DNA of 64,000 nucleotides from Aquimarina spongiae (lineage in GTDB: Bacteria; Bacteroidota; Bacteroidia; Flavobacteriales; Flavobacteriaceae): contig NZ_FQYP01000008.1 in assembly GCF_900141785.1 (NCBI RefSeq), positions 62,001 to 126,000 on the forward strand, in the 5' to 3' direction. The notes beneath the pieces were generated by a model. The model saw only the letters and a program-made list of their open reading frames with translations. It had not been told where the DNA came from and did not search any database. A program made the position numbers and the translations under genes. Positions 46,043 through 55,051 of the stretch are shown here, piece by piece; position 1 is the stretch's first letter; every line of letters begins with the position of its first letter.

Positions 46043-49000
46043 TTATAATAAATCTCCTATAGACATAGATAAAATATCATCATCTCCTGTATTGAGTCTT
46101 CTTACATCACCTGTATACCCATAATAATATGGCACTCTGTCAAAAGTGATCGATTCTATTGGTACATTTACATTACAAAAACCTCTAGTGACTGTTAATA
46201 CTGGTGAAACCGTGTTTGCCTGATTAACCGGAAGGTTATATACTTTTACAACCTGTCCAAGCACATTTGGTTGGGTATTCGAAATAGGAGAACCATCTCC
46301 AAAATCCCATCTGAATTCATTTATCGTATTGATTTCTGCACCTGTAACTGTGAAAGTTACAGTTGCCGTAGCTCCATTATTACTATACACGATAGCACTA
46401 GTAGTAGAAAGTTCGGGTTTTTCATAAACCTTCACTCCAAAATTGGCATTTTGATTATTCACAATGAACCTTATACTAAATCCATGCAGTTCTGGACTTA
46501 CTCTACGAGCATCAAAAGAATAAGTGCCGTCTGAATTTCTTATCACACCTCCATCAAGACCAGCAGGCACATCAGCTCTTACTACAGCATTTCTAGGAAC
46601 CACATCGAATGGAATAGGTTGTGTGTCGTCGTCAAAACAAATCACCTCATCCGGAAGACTAACCTCAACTTCATTTTCATCACAACATAGGTATGGCAAG
46701 CAAAAATCTGCAACAATTGGATTTACGGTTGTAGGATCAATTTCAAACGCTGCTGTTTCTAAAAATTCTCCCCCTTCTGAAAAAGCTACATCTGCTTCAC
46801 TTACCAAAAATTGTGTATCCGATTGACTATTTTGTAAATAAAACAGAACCAATGTTCCTCCTGGGGGTACCCCTGCTTTATGTTCTAATCCAAAGTTGCG
46901 ATTGAGATAGAACGATTTAAAATCTCCACCAATGATATCAACATTTTCTATCGGCAATGCCACAACATTAAATCCTAAACTATTTGCCTTTTTGATCGTA
47001 TTGATTCGTTGCACCACTTCGGTATAATTTCTCCCTAAATGTCCTTCAACTCGATAGAAATCGTGATCAATACAAAACTCTAAAGGTTTCTTGATCGCCA
47101 ACAAATTATCATGGTAACTCAAATTCGTTTTTTGTGTACCTCGAATCGTCTTGTCAAAATCCCAATACTCAATCAATTTTTCTCCTACATTATAATAAAA
47201 TGGGATTGCCTTTTTACTCAATATCCCCAAATCCATCGTTGGGGTAATCTTTATAAAATTATAATCTGCATTATAATTAGTCAGTTGTTGTGCAGATCTT
47301 TTGATAAGGGTAAACAGTCGTTGCTCTGTTTTACTGCTGCTATAACATATGGCCAGTTCTTGATTAAATCGGTCAATGACCACTTCGTCTTCTGTAGTTT
47401 CTGGACAAAAGATGTTAGAATTGATCAAAATTTCGTTCAGGTTTCTAATTTTAGCTTCCAAATCCCTAAAATTCTGCGCCAAGAAATAATCTGAGGTATC
47501 TAAATCAGTTTCCCCATCTACACTAGGAACCGAAGTTGGAGGAATAATATTCCTGATATTAGTATTGATCTGACCTACAGGATTGTTATCCAAGATATAC
47601 AAGAATAGCTTAGTGTTTTCTGAAGCTGGAGTTAAAAGCACATTAAACGCACTTATAGGATCAATCTGTCGTTCCAGAAAACTAGTCTCGTCATTAATAG
47701 TGATCACAATATCCGGATTAGGAATGGTAGGATCATTCAAGATCGATTCCTGAACTTTTAACAAACCTGATTTCCAATCATCATTATCTCCTCCACGCGT
47801 GGCATATGTTTGTATCCATTGGGTTGTGGCTGGATCTGTTGCTCTTTTATAAATACTAAACAACGAATTATCATTTCTATTGGAAGACATTGGAATTAAC
47901 GAGATAAATGTATTGGTATCTCGCACTGACTCTACATAAGCATTCAAAGCATTTCTTACATTTTCACGTTCACGGCTAAAAGAACCTGACTCGTCCATTA
48001 CAAATACGATGTGATAACTCCGGTTCCCGTCAGAATCTACACTTCCTTCACAAATAGGATCATCACCGGTATCACCAATATCATAGTCCAATTCTATTGG
48101 AGCACAACTATCACAAGTTGTAGAGGTAAGACCAGCTAGTATCGGTGATTTGTAAAATCCATGTCTGCATTCGTAACAAGGTCCTGATTTTTCTACTTCT
48201 CCTAACATCAAATGTTTCGGAAAGTCTTCGTACCCAGCACAACAATCTGACACATCAATATCAAGTAGTAGTTGTTTAATTTCATTATAAGTATCAACCA
48301 GATCTTTTAATGCGTCATACCGATACTGAAAATCATCTGGAATTTGAGTAGCCGAAAACACAAAAAGCTCAGAGAGTTTATCTTGTATCGCACCTAGTAA
48401 TTGTGGTGCATCCAATTCTGCTAATAACGTAGTGTAGCCATCAATTAATTTTTGAACTGTATTATCTTCGGTTATGGCATCAAAAAAGCTTTGTTTTAAA
48501 TCCGCATAGGTATCAAAAATATCAGGAGTTCCTACTACTTTGTTCATCACCACTTCTGGAAGCTCATAATACAATTTGCCATAGTTGGTTTTTTGTATGG
48601 TGGGATCATGGCTAATGATGTAAGCTGCATCCGTTTTGCTTACCAATAACACTCGATGATTTACAACTCTGCTTTCTCCTTGATTATCACAACCCAATGT
48701 TGTACACAAATCCTCATCTTCTATATAGGTTTCGCGATACAACAGCACTACCATATCTTTGAGCGTAGCCAAATTACTTAAAGGTCTTACCCCTTCTCCA
48801 CTTATTGTTGTGGTCAATTCTCGCAAGGTAATTTGATTTTCTCCTCTGTAAAAAAATGGTCTGTATTGTGCCTGGGAGTTATCGTAGGTTTGATATCCTG
48901 TATAAGTGATCGATTCCAGATCAATGGATAAGGTCCCATCTTCTTTGGTTTCAAAAAGATGCATCAAATCTCCATCGGTGGTTACACCTACTCCTTGCGT

Positions 49001-49198
49001 AATGGTAATTTCGCTAGTAGATTCATCGCAGCTTACCTGAAAACCGCAGACAATACCAACACCACTAAGGCAGGTTCTGGACAATCGTATTTGATCATCA
49101 AAGTAGTCTACAATTTGGTTGAGATGCCCTTCGGTGAGCACCTGATTTTGAGTAAACCTTCTAAAATTGGTGGTTATTGCCTCTAATGTCGTTGTCAT
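46043..49198 (-). CDS. Large eCIS-associated vWA/PKD protein B
   Basis: A 1051-residue paralogue of protein A. Residues 1-about 370 match A's core (FRRFTQNQVLTEGHLNQIVD, CYECRHGFYKS and CDSC). A von Willebrand A domain with MIDAS DESGS (402-406) is inserted right after CDSC, about 395-600. The core then resumes at about 625 (SSSKTEQRLFTLIKRSAQQL) through PYLCCDE, and one PKD domain with FRWDFGDG is near 970. There is no signal peptide. It lies between the 380-residue unknown gene and the glycosyltransferases, in the position where other eCIS loci have the tail fibre. A particle surface or binding role is inferred. Confidence 0.72.
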   Translation of the reverse strand: MTTTLEAITTNFRRFTQNQVLTEGHLNQIVDYFDDQIRLSRTCLSGVGIVCGFQVSCDESTSEITITQGVGVTTDGDLMHLFETKEDGTLSIDLESITYTGYQTYDNSQAQYRPFFYRGENQITLRELTTTISGEGVRPLSNLATLKDMVVLLYRETYIEDEDLCTTLGCDNQGESRVVNHRVLLVSKTDAAYIISHDPTIQKTNYGKLYYELPEVVMNKVVGTPDIFDTYADLKQSFFDAITEDNTVQKLIDGYTTLLAELDAPQLLGAIQDKLSELFVFSATQIPDDFQYRYDALKDLVDTYNEIKQLLLDIDVSDCCAGYEDFPKHLMLGEVEKSGPCYECRHGFYKSPILAGLTSTTCDSCAPIELDYDIGDTGDDPICEGSVDSDGNRSYHIVFVMDESGSFSRERENVRNALNAYVESVRDTNTFISLIPMSSNRNDNSLFSIYKRATDPATTQWIQTYATRGGDNDDWKSGLLKVQESILNDPTIPNPDIVITINDETSFLERQIDPISAFNVLLTPASENTKLFLYILDNNPVGQINTNIRNIIPPTSVPSVDGETDLDTSDYFLAQNFRDLEAKIRNLNEILINSNIFCPETTEDEVVIDRFNQELAICYSSSKTEQRLFTLIKRSAQQLTNYNADYNFIKITPTMDLGILSKKAIPFYYNVGEKLIEYWDFDKTIRGTQKTNLSYHDNLLAIKKPLEFCIDHDFYRVEGHLGRNYTEVVQRINTIKKANSLGFNVVALPIENVDIIGGDFKSFYLNRNFGLEHKAGVPPGGTLVLFYLQNSQSDTQFLVSEADVAFSEGGEFLETAAFEIDPTTVNPIVADFCLPYLCCDENEVEVSLPDEVICFDDDTQPIPFDVVPRNAVVRADVPAGLDGGVIRNSDGTYSFDARRVSPELHGFSIRFIVNNQNANFGVKVYEKPELSTTSAIVYSNNGATATVTFTVTGAEINTINEFRWDFGDGSPISNTQPNVLGQVVKVYNLPVNQANTVSPVLTVTRGFCNVNVPIESITFDRVPYYYGYTGDVRRLNTGDDDILSMSIGDLL

Positions 49199-49243
49199 AA
49201 CCTTATGTGTGTTTTGTTATTGTCTAATTTCTTAATGTCTATT

Positions 49244-50386
49244 TTATTTTATTTCTTCATAGATCTTTCTTTGGTACGAAAGAACAGAATAAACATCTTT
49301 CCAATCTTCTTTTTTACTTAACCAAATTGCCTGATCCCATAAAGTAATTTGCATTTTTTCTCCTCCATTATTAATTCCAGCCCAAAAAGCAGCACTTACC
49401 AATGCATTCCAAGCCCCAACAGGATCTTTTAACTTATCATCCAATATTGCTGCTGCCTCGGCGTGCTCTACTCCAACATAACTACCTCCTTTTTCACTAA
49501 TAGCCTTTGCTGCGCTATATAATGGATGTTCAGTGATACTAGATGAAAATTCGTAATAATCTGCGGTTAACAATCGTGCTATATCTTTAATCAAAATCTC
49601 AGGAGGTGTTCCCGTATCTGGATAATGCGATAATTGATGCCCGACTGTATCAAAACCATGTGGTAATACAAATGCATTCCACAATATTGGTGATAGTTGA
49701 TCCAGAGGAATAGCATTAGAATAATCAACTCCTCTTCGAGCCACTATATTTCTAAATAGTTGATCCCATGCTCCAAAATCTTGACCCGTAACACTATTTG
49801 GCATTAGGTCTTTTAATTTGATCATTTCAGAAAGCTTTTCTCTGAAAATCTTATGGGACTCCGAACTATCATATCTGTAAAGAAACTTTAGATACCTATC
49901 CACGCCATCGGTTCCATTAGGGATATTAGTAGAATCATTTACATAAACTCTCATAAAATCTAATTGGTCCAATATTCCCAATATCTCATATGTAGGTTTT
50001 ACTTCACTTTCAAATTTTTCAAATCGATCTTTAAACTCAACAAATACCTTATCATGCTCAGCTAGCATTCTTTGCCTTAAAATGGGTAAACTGAATATGT
50101 TATTAGAAATGGTGTATGCGCTATTTTTAGAATTGACGCGAACCAGATTCCAATTGTTCCAATTAGCATTGGGTGTTAGTCTCAATGCTACATCATATTT
50201 TCCAAACTTTCTATGTCCTAACAAAAAACAACACCACCAACCACTATCCATGAAGGATTTAAAGTTTTGCGCATTCTTTTTAATATCGAACCCTAAATGC
50301 TTTTTTAAAGAATTCTCTTTATCCAGTTCGATAATTTGGTTAATGATGTTAATTAATTCGTTCATATGTTCCTCTACTCTTTCCAT
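49244..50386 (-). CDS. Unknown protein following the DUF4157 gene
   Basis: A 380-residue protein I do not recognise. It appears mostly helical, has no signal peptide or membrane segment, and has several Trp-rich patches (DSGWWCCFLLGHRKFG, ALRLTPNANWNNWNLVR). It starts 6 bases after the stop of the 1542-residue DUF4157 protein, on the same strand. That coupling, next to a protein with a toxin-like C-terminus, makes an immunity or chaperone function possible; another structural eCIS accessory role is equally open. Confidence 0.6.
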   Translation of the reverse strand: MERVEEHMNELINIINQIIELDKENSLKKHLGFDIKKNAQNFKSFMDSGWWCCFLLGHRKFGKYDVALRLTPNANWNNWNLVRVNSKNSAYTISNNIFSLPILRQRMLAEHDKVFVEFKDRFEKFESEVKPTYEILGILDQLDFMRVYVNDSTNIPNGTDGVDRYLKFLYRYDSSESHKIFREKLSEMIKLKDLMPNSVTGQDFGAWDQLFRNIVARRGVDYSNAIPLDQLSPILWNAFVLPHGFDTVGHQLSHYPDTGTPPEILIKDIARLLTADYYEFSSSITEHPLYSAAKAISEKGGSYVGVEHAEAAAILDDKLKDPVGAWNALVSAAFWAGINNGGEKMQITLWDQAIWLSKKEDWKDVYSVLSYQRKIYEEIK

Positions 50387-50392
50387 ATTTTA

Positions 50393-53300
50393 TTAGATCC
50401 CACCTGTTAGAGGACTCGCTCCTCCCATCCAAATTGATCTAGATCTATTTCTTAATTCACTTATTATTGGTCCATGGAGTGCTTTATCTCCATCCAAATC
50501 ACTTTGACTTAAAGCTTCCGTCACAAAAACTATTGAGGTATCTAACGCCTCTGAAAATGAGGTTGCCATAGTTCTATTTATAGTATCTCTAACAAATTCT
50601 GCCACTTCGATCAAATCTTCTGCATCTAATTCTTCATCTGAAATAGTACTGATTAACTCAGCTTGTAAACTATTGGTTATTTGATCTAAAGCATCGTTAT
50701 TTGGGTTGTTAACTCGTATTATTAGCTCATCAGGACTTTCTTGAAGATTAACTTGTGTATCGGTTACTTCTCCTCTTTCAATTTGATAAATCTTCCGTAA
50801 AAAAGATCTCCAACTGCCTGAAGATATACTAGCTCTTATATTACTACCCGACTTAGTGAACATAAGCACCCTCTTTACTCCTGCATCCCTGGCCTGTTGT
50901 TCAATTACAGGAAGTGCTGCTCTAGCGGTAGCACTTCTATGAATACCTTGACGAGATGTTCTATGCGTTCTTTGATGAACAAGAATTGCTGGTAAGTTAT
51001 TTCCATTAGAATAACTTGAATTAATTTGTTGAGAACGGGCCGTAGCTCTAGATCCTATATCTTCTAAACCTTCAATACCTGACAACATAGAACCAAATCT
51101 TTCGTATAACCCGGAAACTTCAGCTGAGAATTGGTTCTCAGGAACATGGTGAGATTCATATGGTTCACCTTCAGGATGAGATGCGGACCTAGGAACTGTA
51201 TGAGTCCCGACAATTGGTAAAGGTCCATATTCTTCTGCATCACCATACATTTCAAAGAGCTCTCTAAGAACCTGAGCCAAATCATTTTCTTTGTCCTCCA
51301 ATCTTTGATCTGATTCTGAAGCCTGGCGGCTGGCTTGCTCATCTGTAGAATTTTGAGCAGTATTTAGTTTTTCCTCAGTATCTTCTCCTTGCGTTTTGGT
51401 TTCTCTATACAAAGAACGTGCTCTATCAATTTTACCCTGTGCATCTTCTTGTTTAGCTCTTCCTTCATCCGTATTTCCAAATTCAGATTTTCTATTCTCC
51501 CACTCCGTTAGCTTTTCTCCAACCGTTTTAGTTTGGGACGCTACCATAACCTCAACACCCGGTCCTTGAGTATCAATCCATAACCTATGTCCTTCTCCTC
51601 CTCCATTAAATTGAACTACTTCTCCAACCTCTGTATCTTCAAGATTACCGGAAGCTATATCTTCATTTTGTTGATCTCTATTTCTTCCAGTCAATCTTCT
51701 AAACAATCTTTTTGCCGCATTCTTAACACGATTCAATAATCCTACGACTGCATCTTCTATCTTTTTACGGATTTTTTGAATGATCTCCTGTACTTTTTGA
51801 GTCAGCCCTGTGATTCCTAATAAAGAGGCTAAGAACCCTATCAATACCGGAATAGATTTCTTTAATGCGTTTTCGATCGCACTGGCAATAGCACTTACAT
51901 TACCCGAAGCCACTGCTTTTACACCATCGATAAAGGCGCGTACCATTTCAATAATCTGGCTACCTCTCTGGATAAAGAATTTTACAATATCAATAATCAG
52001 CATGGCAGCCTTGATAAATGCTCCGGCAGGATTAAGCAATCCTAATATCCATTTGATTCCTGCTTCAACGACCTTAGAGATGATCATGTCCCGTATGGCA
52101 TCCATCACCATTTCTTTCAGGTTATTGAACTGTTCTTTGATATACTCCCAAAGACCGGCAATACCATCATTACGTAATATGGTGAAAATCTCAAACGCCG
52201 TTTCAACAACCCTCACCACAGGTTCACCAAGTACTCGAACAGCTATGTTACGTACAAAATCCCATGAGATTCCTAAAATTTGCGCAACCAAATTGAAAAT
52301 CCCTGAAAGACTAAACAAATTATCCGGTATGGTAATCCCTACCCCGCCTAAAGATCCAGTAAGCCAAGCAATAAGTCCTTCTTGCATATGCGTAAGGATG
52401 TTGCTTACAAAATTATTTAATCCTTGTCCAACTCCCTCAATCAACAATCCTAAGAATCCAATTGGGTCTTGAACAATAGTAGCAATAACACTCAGTGCAG
52501 AACTTAGCAGCTCTGTCAACATGTTTTTGATGTTGATGATTGTTTGGATCACTCCACCAATAGCATCCAAAGCCATATCAATCAATCCACGGTTGGCAGC
52601 TTGCATCTCTTCGATACGAGCATCTACTTCTTGTAGACTCTCATTATACTGATTGGCCAAACTATCGATCAATTCATCTTGTTTATCATCTACCGATTGT
52701 TCCAATTCATCAAAACGTTCCTGAATACCTTCTGCTGCTTCGCGACCGATATCTTGAAGGTTTTGCGGTAATGTTGTAACATAATCCTGCACCTCTTGTT
52801 TACCTCTGGTAATTCTGTCTTTGGCCGCAGTTAACTCTGTAGCCACTACATCTGCAATATTGGTAATTACCGAATCCATACGATCGATAAATACCTGTCG
52901 CCCATCTACGAAAAATTGATTTACCTCGTCGGGCAATCCGGTAAAGACATCTCCGACTCTGTTTAGGAATCCGCTAAATCCTCCATATCGTTCGTCGAGA
53001 TAGGCATCCATCTTACGCTCTACATAATCTTCAAAAGCCTGCTTAGCACGTTCTGCTCCAGCCGTAAACAGGTCACTTACTCTCGTATCCAGATCACTAA
53101 GGATCGTTTCTACATCGGTCTTAGTATTCTCATAAATAGTATTAATCTCACCAGCAATACGTTCTCTCTCTGCGGTATCCGTAGTACCCGTTTGGACTTG
53201 CTGTCCTTCTACCTGATTCAACAATCCAGCACGATCCTGATGCATCCCTTCCAGGGTTTGCTGACTATTATTTTCAGCTGTATTTTGTGCTCCTTGCAAT

Positions 53301-55021
53301 ACGCCTTGTTCCTCAGTCCTGAACTGACCTGGGGCTTGTGCGGTATCTTCTCTGGCATCATTTGTAGCATCCAAAGCTCCTACAAATTCTGGTTCGTTGG
53401 AGTTCGCCAACTGCTCATCGGTAATTTCATTTTCGGTCATCTGCTGATCCACCTCGGACATATTATCCTGTAGTGGTTGGCTTACTTCGGCTTCACCTCG
53501 AGCTGGTGGCATAGCATTTTGTGCTCTTACACCATTAGGAGCACCACCTATAGGTGCTGGAGGTAATGCCGTAACCTCTCGTTCTGGTATTGCATCTGTA
53601 TTTGGTTCCTGAGCTGTTGTAGCAGCGATATCTCCAGAGGCAGCGGTTTGTTCACTTTGTACGTCCTGAGTCGCTGCATCACGTACCTCATCAATATTAT
53701 TGTTGTTTTCAAAATCGGCGGCTTCTTCTTCATTAGCTGGCAACTGCATACTCTCGATACGCTGCATTAACTGCGCTTTGAATGCTTCTGCACTAAAAGT
53801 TCCAGCTTCCTGCTCTTCCATAGAATCTACTTGAGCTGCTTGTGCTCCACCAGTACGTTCGTTTGGTGGCGATACCGCTGCTGCCTGTGCACTGCCCGCA
53901 GATGCTGTAGCCGGTTCATGATCTTGCTGCTCTTCTGCTCTATTTTCGACGCGCTGCTCTAGCTGTTGGAAATTAGGATCTTCCTCTGAGCTACGCGGTG
54001 TCGTAGGTTGCACTTCTTCGCCAGCAACTCCTGCTTCTTGAGTCCCTTGTTCCGCGGACACTTCTCCTTCTAATGGCAGTGCCTCTACAAGTTCGGTAGC
54101 TTCGGCAACTGGAATTACAGAAGGTTCTTCGGTTGCTTCGGAAGAGGCTTGACTTCCACCATTGTTCGTTGTTGTAGATTCATTTTGAGTAGCCGGACCA
54201 GATGCACCTTGCTGAATGGTGTGCGTTAACTCGTGCGCTAATAACGTTTGCCCTTCTGTAGTAGCAGGATTAAATCTGTTTTGATTAAAATGGATATCGT
54301 TTCCATTGGTAAATGCCTGTGCTCCCAATGTTTGGTTCATTGCAACAGACTCACTACCTGTATGTATTCTTACCCCACTAAAATCGGCTCCAAAACCGGA
54401 TTCCATCTGGCTTTGAACTCCGCCTGGCAAAGGAGATCCTTGACCCCTAGTATTTCTAATAGAACGACCAATGCTAGAAGGAGTGTTCAGACCAGTATTT
54501 CCTGGGTTCTCTCTTGCTTGCACCTCTTCCTCTTCTTGAAGTTGTACATCTTCTTCAGACATCATTTGCACTTCTTCTTCCTCTTGCATCTGAACATCCT
54601 CTTCAGACATCATCTGCACTTCTTCTTCCTCTTGCATCTGAACATCCTCTTCAGACATCATCTGCACTTCCTCTTTTTCCTGTAACTGTACTGGCTCCTC
54701 TTCTTCCATCCGCTGAAGAGGTGAAGTCCCTGATAAATGTGTTAATGGTTGGATACGTTCTGCAATCGGTTTTTCCTGAATTTGTTCATCTTCAGACATG
54801 GTTTGCACCGAAGCTGGAGTGGCAGTTATGTTTGATGCAGCACCCTGTTGTTGTTTATTTACCACTTGATCAGCTACCTGATCTGCTTCTACTTCATATT
54901 TATCGCCGGGTTGTCCTACCTTTACCTTGGGTTGTACAAACAAGTCACTCCCGTTTTTTGGTTTAAAAACGGAAGGTGTGTTGTTGTCCTTGGCGGTATG
55001 TGCTGTTTTTGGCGAAAACAT
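50393..55021 (-). CDS. DUF4157 eCIS-core protein with toxin-like C-terminus
   Basis: A 1542-residue protein. Early residues contain the KYEVEADQVADQV motif typical of the family; residues 114-168 hold acidic 16-residue repeats; the DUF4157 domain (about 195-272) includes FSGVRIHTGSES and the metalloprotease-like LAHELTHTIQQ (HExxH at 263-267). Residues about 280-620 are low-complexity Ala/Glu/Gln-rich. Residues about 620-1180 are helical with hydrophobic stretches resembling tape-measure-like segments. The C-terminal third has SHHVPENQF (about 1290) and LVHQRTHRTSRQGIH (about 1345), a His-rich pattern resembling HNH-type toxin nucleases. DUF4157 proteins are the hallmark eCIS accessory and often cargo. 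The C-terminal activity is inferred. Confidence 0.82.
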   Translation of the reverse strand: MFSPKTAHTAKDNNTPSVFKPKNGSDLFVQPKVKVGQPGDKYEVEADQVADQVVNKQQQGAASNITATPASVQTMSEDEQIQEKPIAERIQPLTHLSGTSPLQRMEEEEPVQLQEKEEVQMMSEEDVQMQEEEEVQMMSEEDVQMQEEEEVQMMSEEDVQLQEEEEVQARENPGNTGLNTPSSIGRSIRNTRGQGSPLPGGVQSQMESGFGADFSGVRIHTGSESVAMNQTLGAQAFTNGNDIHFNQNRFNPATTEGQTLLAHELTHTIQQGASGPATQNESTTTNNGGSQASSEATEEPSVIPVAEATELVEALPLEGEVSAEQGTQEAGVAGEEVQPTTPRSSEEDPNFQQLEQRVENRAEEQQDHEPATASAGSAQAAAVSPPNERTGGAQAAQVDSMEEQEAGTFSAEAFKAQLMQRIESMQLPANEEEAADFENNNNIDEVRDAATQDVQSEQTAASGDIAATTAQEPNTDAIPEREVTALPPAPIGGAPNGVRAQNAMPPARGEAEVSQPLQDNMSEVDQQMTENEITDEQLANSNEPEFVGALDATNDAREDTAQAPGQFRTEEQGVLQGAQNTAENNSQQTLEGMHQDRAGLLNQVEGQQVQTGTTDTAERERIAGEINTIYENTKTDVETILSDLDTRVSDLFTAGAERAKQAFEDYVERKMDAYLDERYGGFSGFLNRVGDVFTGLPDEVNQFFVDGRQVFIDRMDSVITNIADVVATELTAAKDRITRGKQEVQDYVTTLPQNLQDIGREAAEGIQERFDELEQSVDDKQDELIDSLANQYNESLQEVDARIEEMQAANRGLIDMALDAIGGVIQTIINIKNMLTELLSSALSVIATIVQDPIGFLGLLIEGVGQGLNNFVSNILTHMQEGLIAWLTGSLGGVGITIPDNLFSLSGIFNLVAQILGISWDFVRNIAVRVLGEPVVRVVETAFEIFTILRNDGIAGLWEYIKEQFNNLKEMVMDAIRDMIISKVVEAGIKWILGLLNPAGAFIKAAMLIIDIVKFFIQRGSQIIEMVRAFIDGVKAVASGNVSAIASAIENALKKSIPVLIGFLASLLGITGLTQKVQEIIQKIRKKIEDAVVGLLNRVKNAAKRLFRRLTGRNRDQQNEDIASGNLEDTEVGEVVQFNGGGEGHRLWIDTQGPGVEVMVASQTKTVGEKLTEWENRKSEFGNTDEGRAKQEDAQGKIDRARSLYRETKTQGEDTEEKLNTAQNSTDEQASRQASESDQRLEDKENDLAQVLRELFEMYGDAEEYGPLPIVGTHTVPRSASHPEGEPYESHHVPENQFSAEVSGLYERFGSMLSGIEGLEDIGSRATARSQQINSSYSNGNNLPAILVHQRTHRTSRQGIHRSATARAALPVIEQQARDAGVKRVLMFTKSGSNIRASISSGSWRSFLRKIYQIERGEVTDTQVNLQESPDELIIRVNNPNNDALDQITNSLQAELISTISDEELDAEDLIEVAEFVRDTINRTMATSFSEALDTSIVFVTEALSQSDLDGDKALHGPIISELRNRSRSIWMGGASPLTGGI
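54518..54682 (-). repeat. 48-bp in-frame tandem repeats in the DUF4157 gene
   Basis: Three near-perfect 48-base units plus degenerate ends encode the 16-residue unit EEEEVQMMSEEDVQMQ (residues about 114-168). Units at 54601 and 54649 are almost identical in DNA, so they are recent or homogenised. The repeat lies between the N-terminal targeting region and the DUF4157 domain and forms an acidic, Gln/Met-rich spacer. Confidence 0.88.
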
Positions 55022-55051
55022 GCTTTATCTACATCTAATTTTAATGCTATG

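Noticed and set aside
54518-54682. Possible CRISPR array from the regular 48-bp repeats
   Set aside because: Units are contiguous with no unique spacers and are in frame within a long gene.
54248-54966. Open frames on the plus strand opposite the DUF4157 N-terminus
   Set aside because: They are shadows of the 48-bp acidic repeats and translate to low-complexity Leu/Phe/His-rich sequence.
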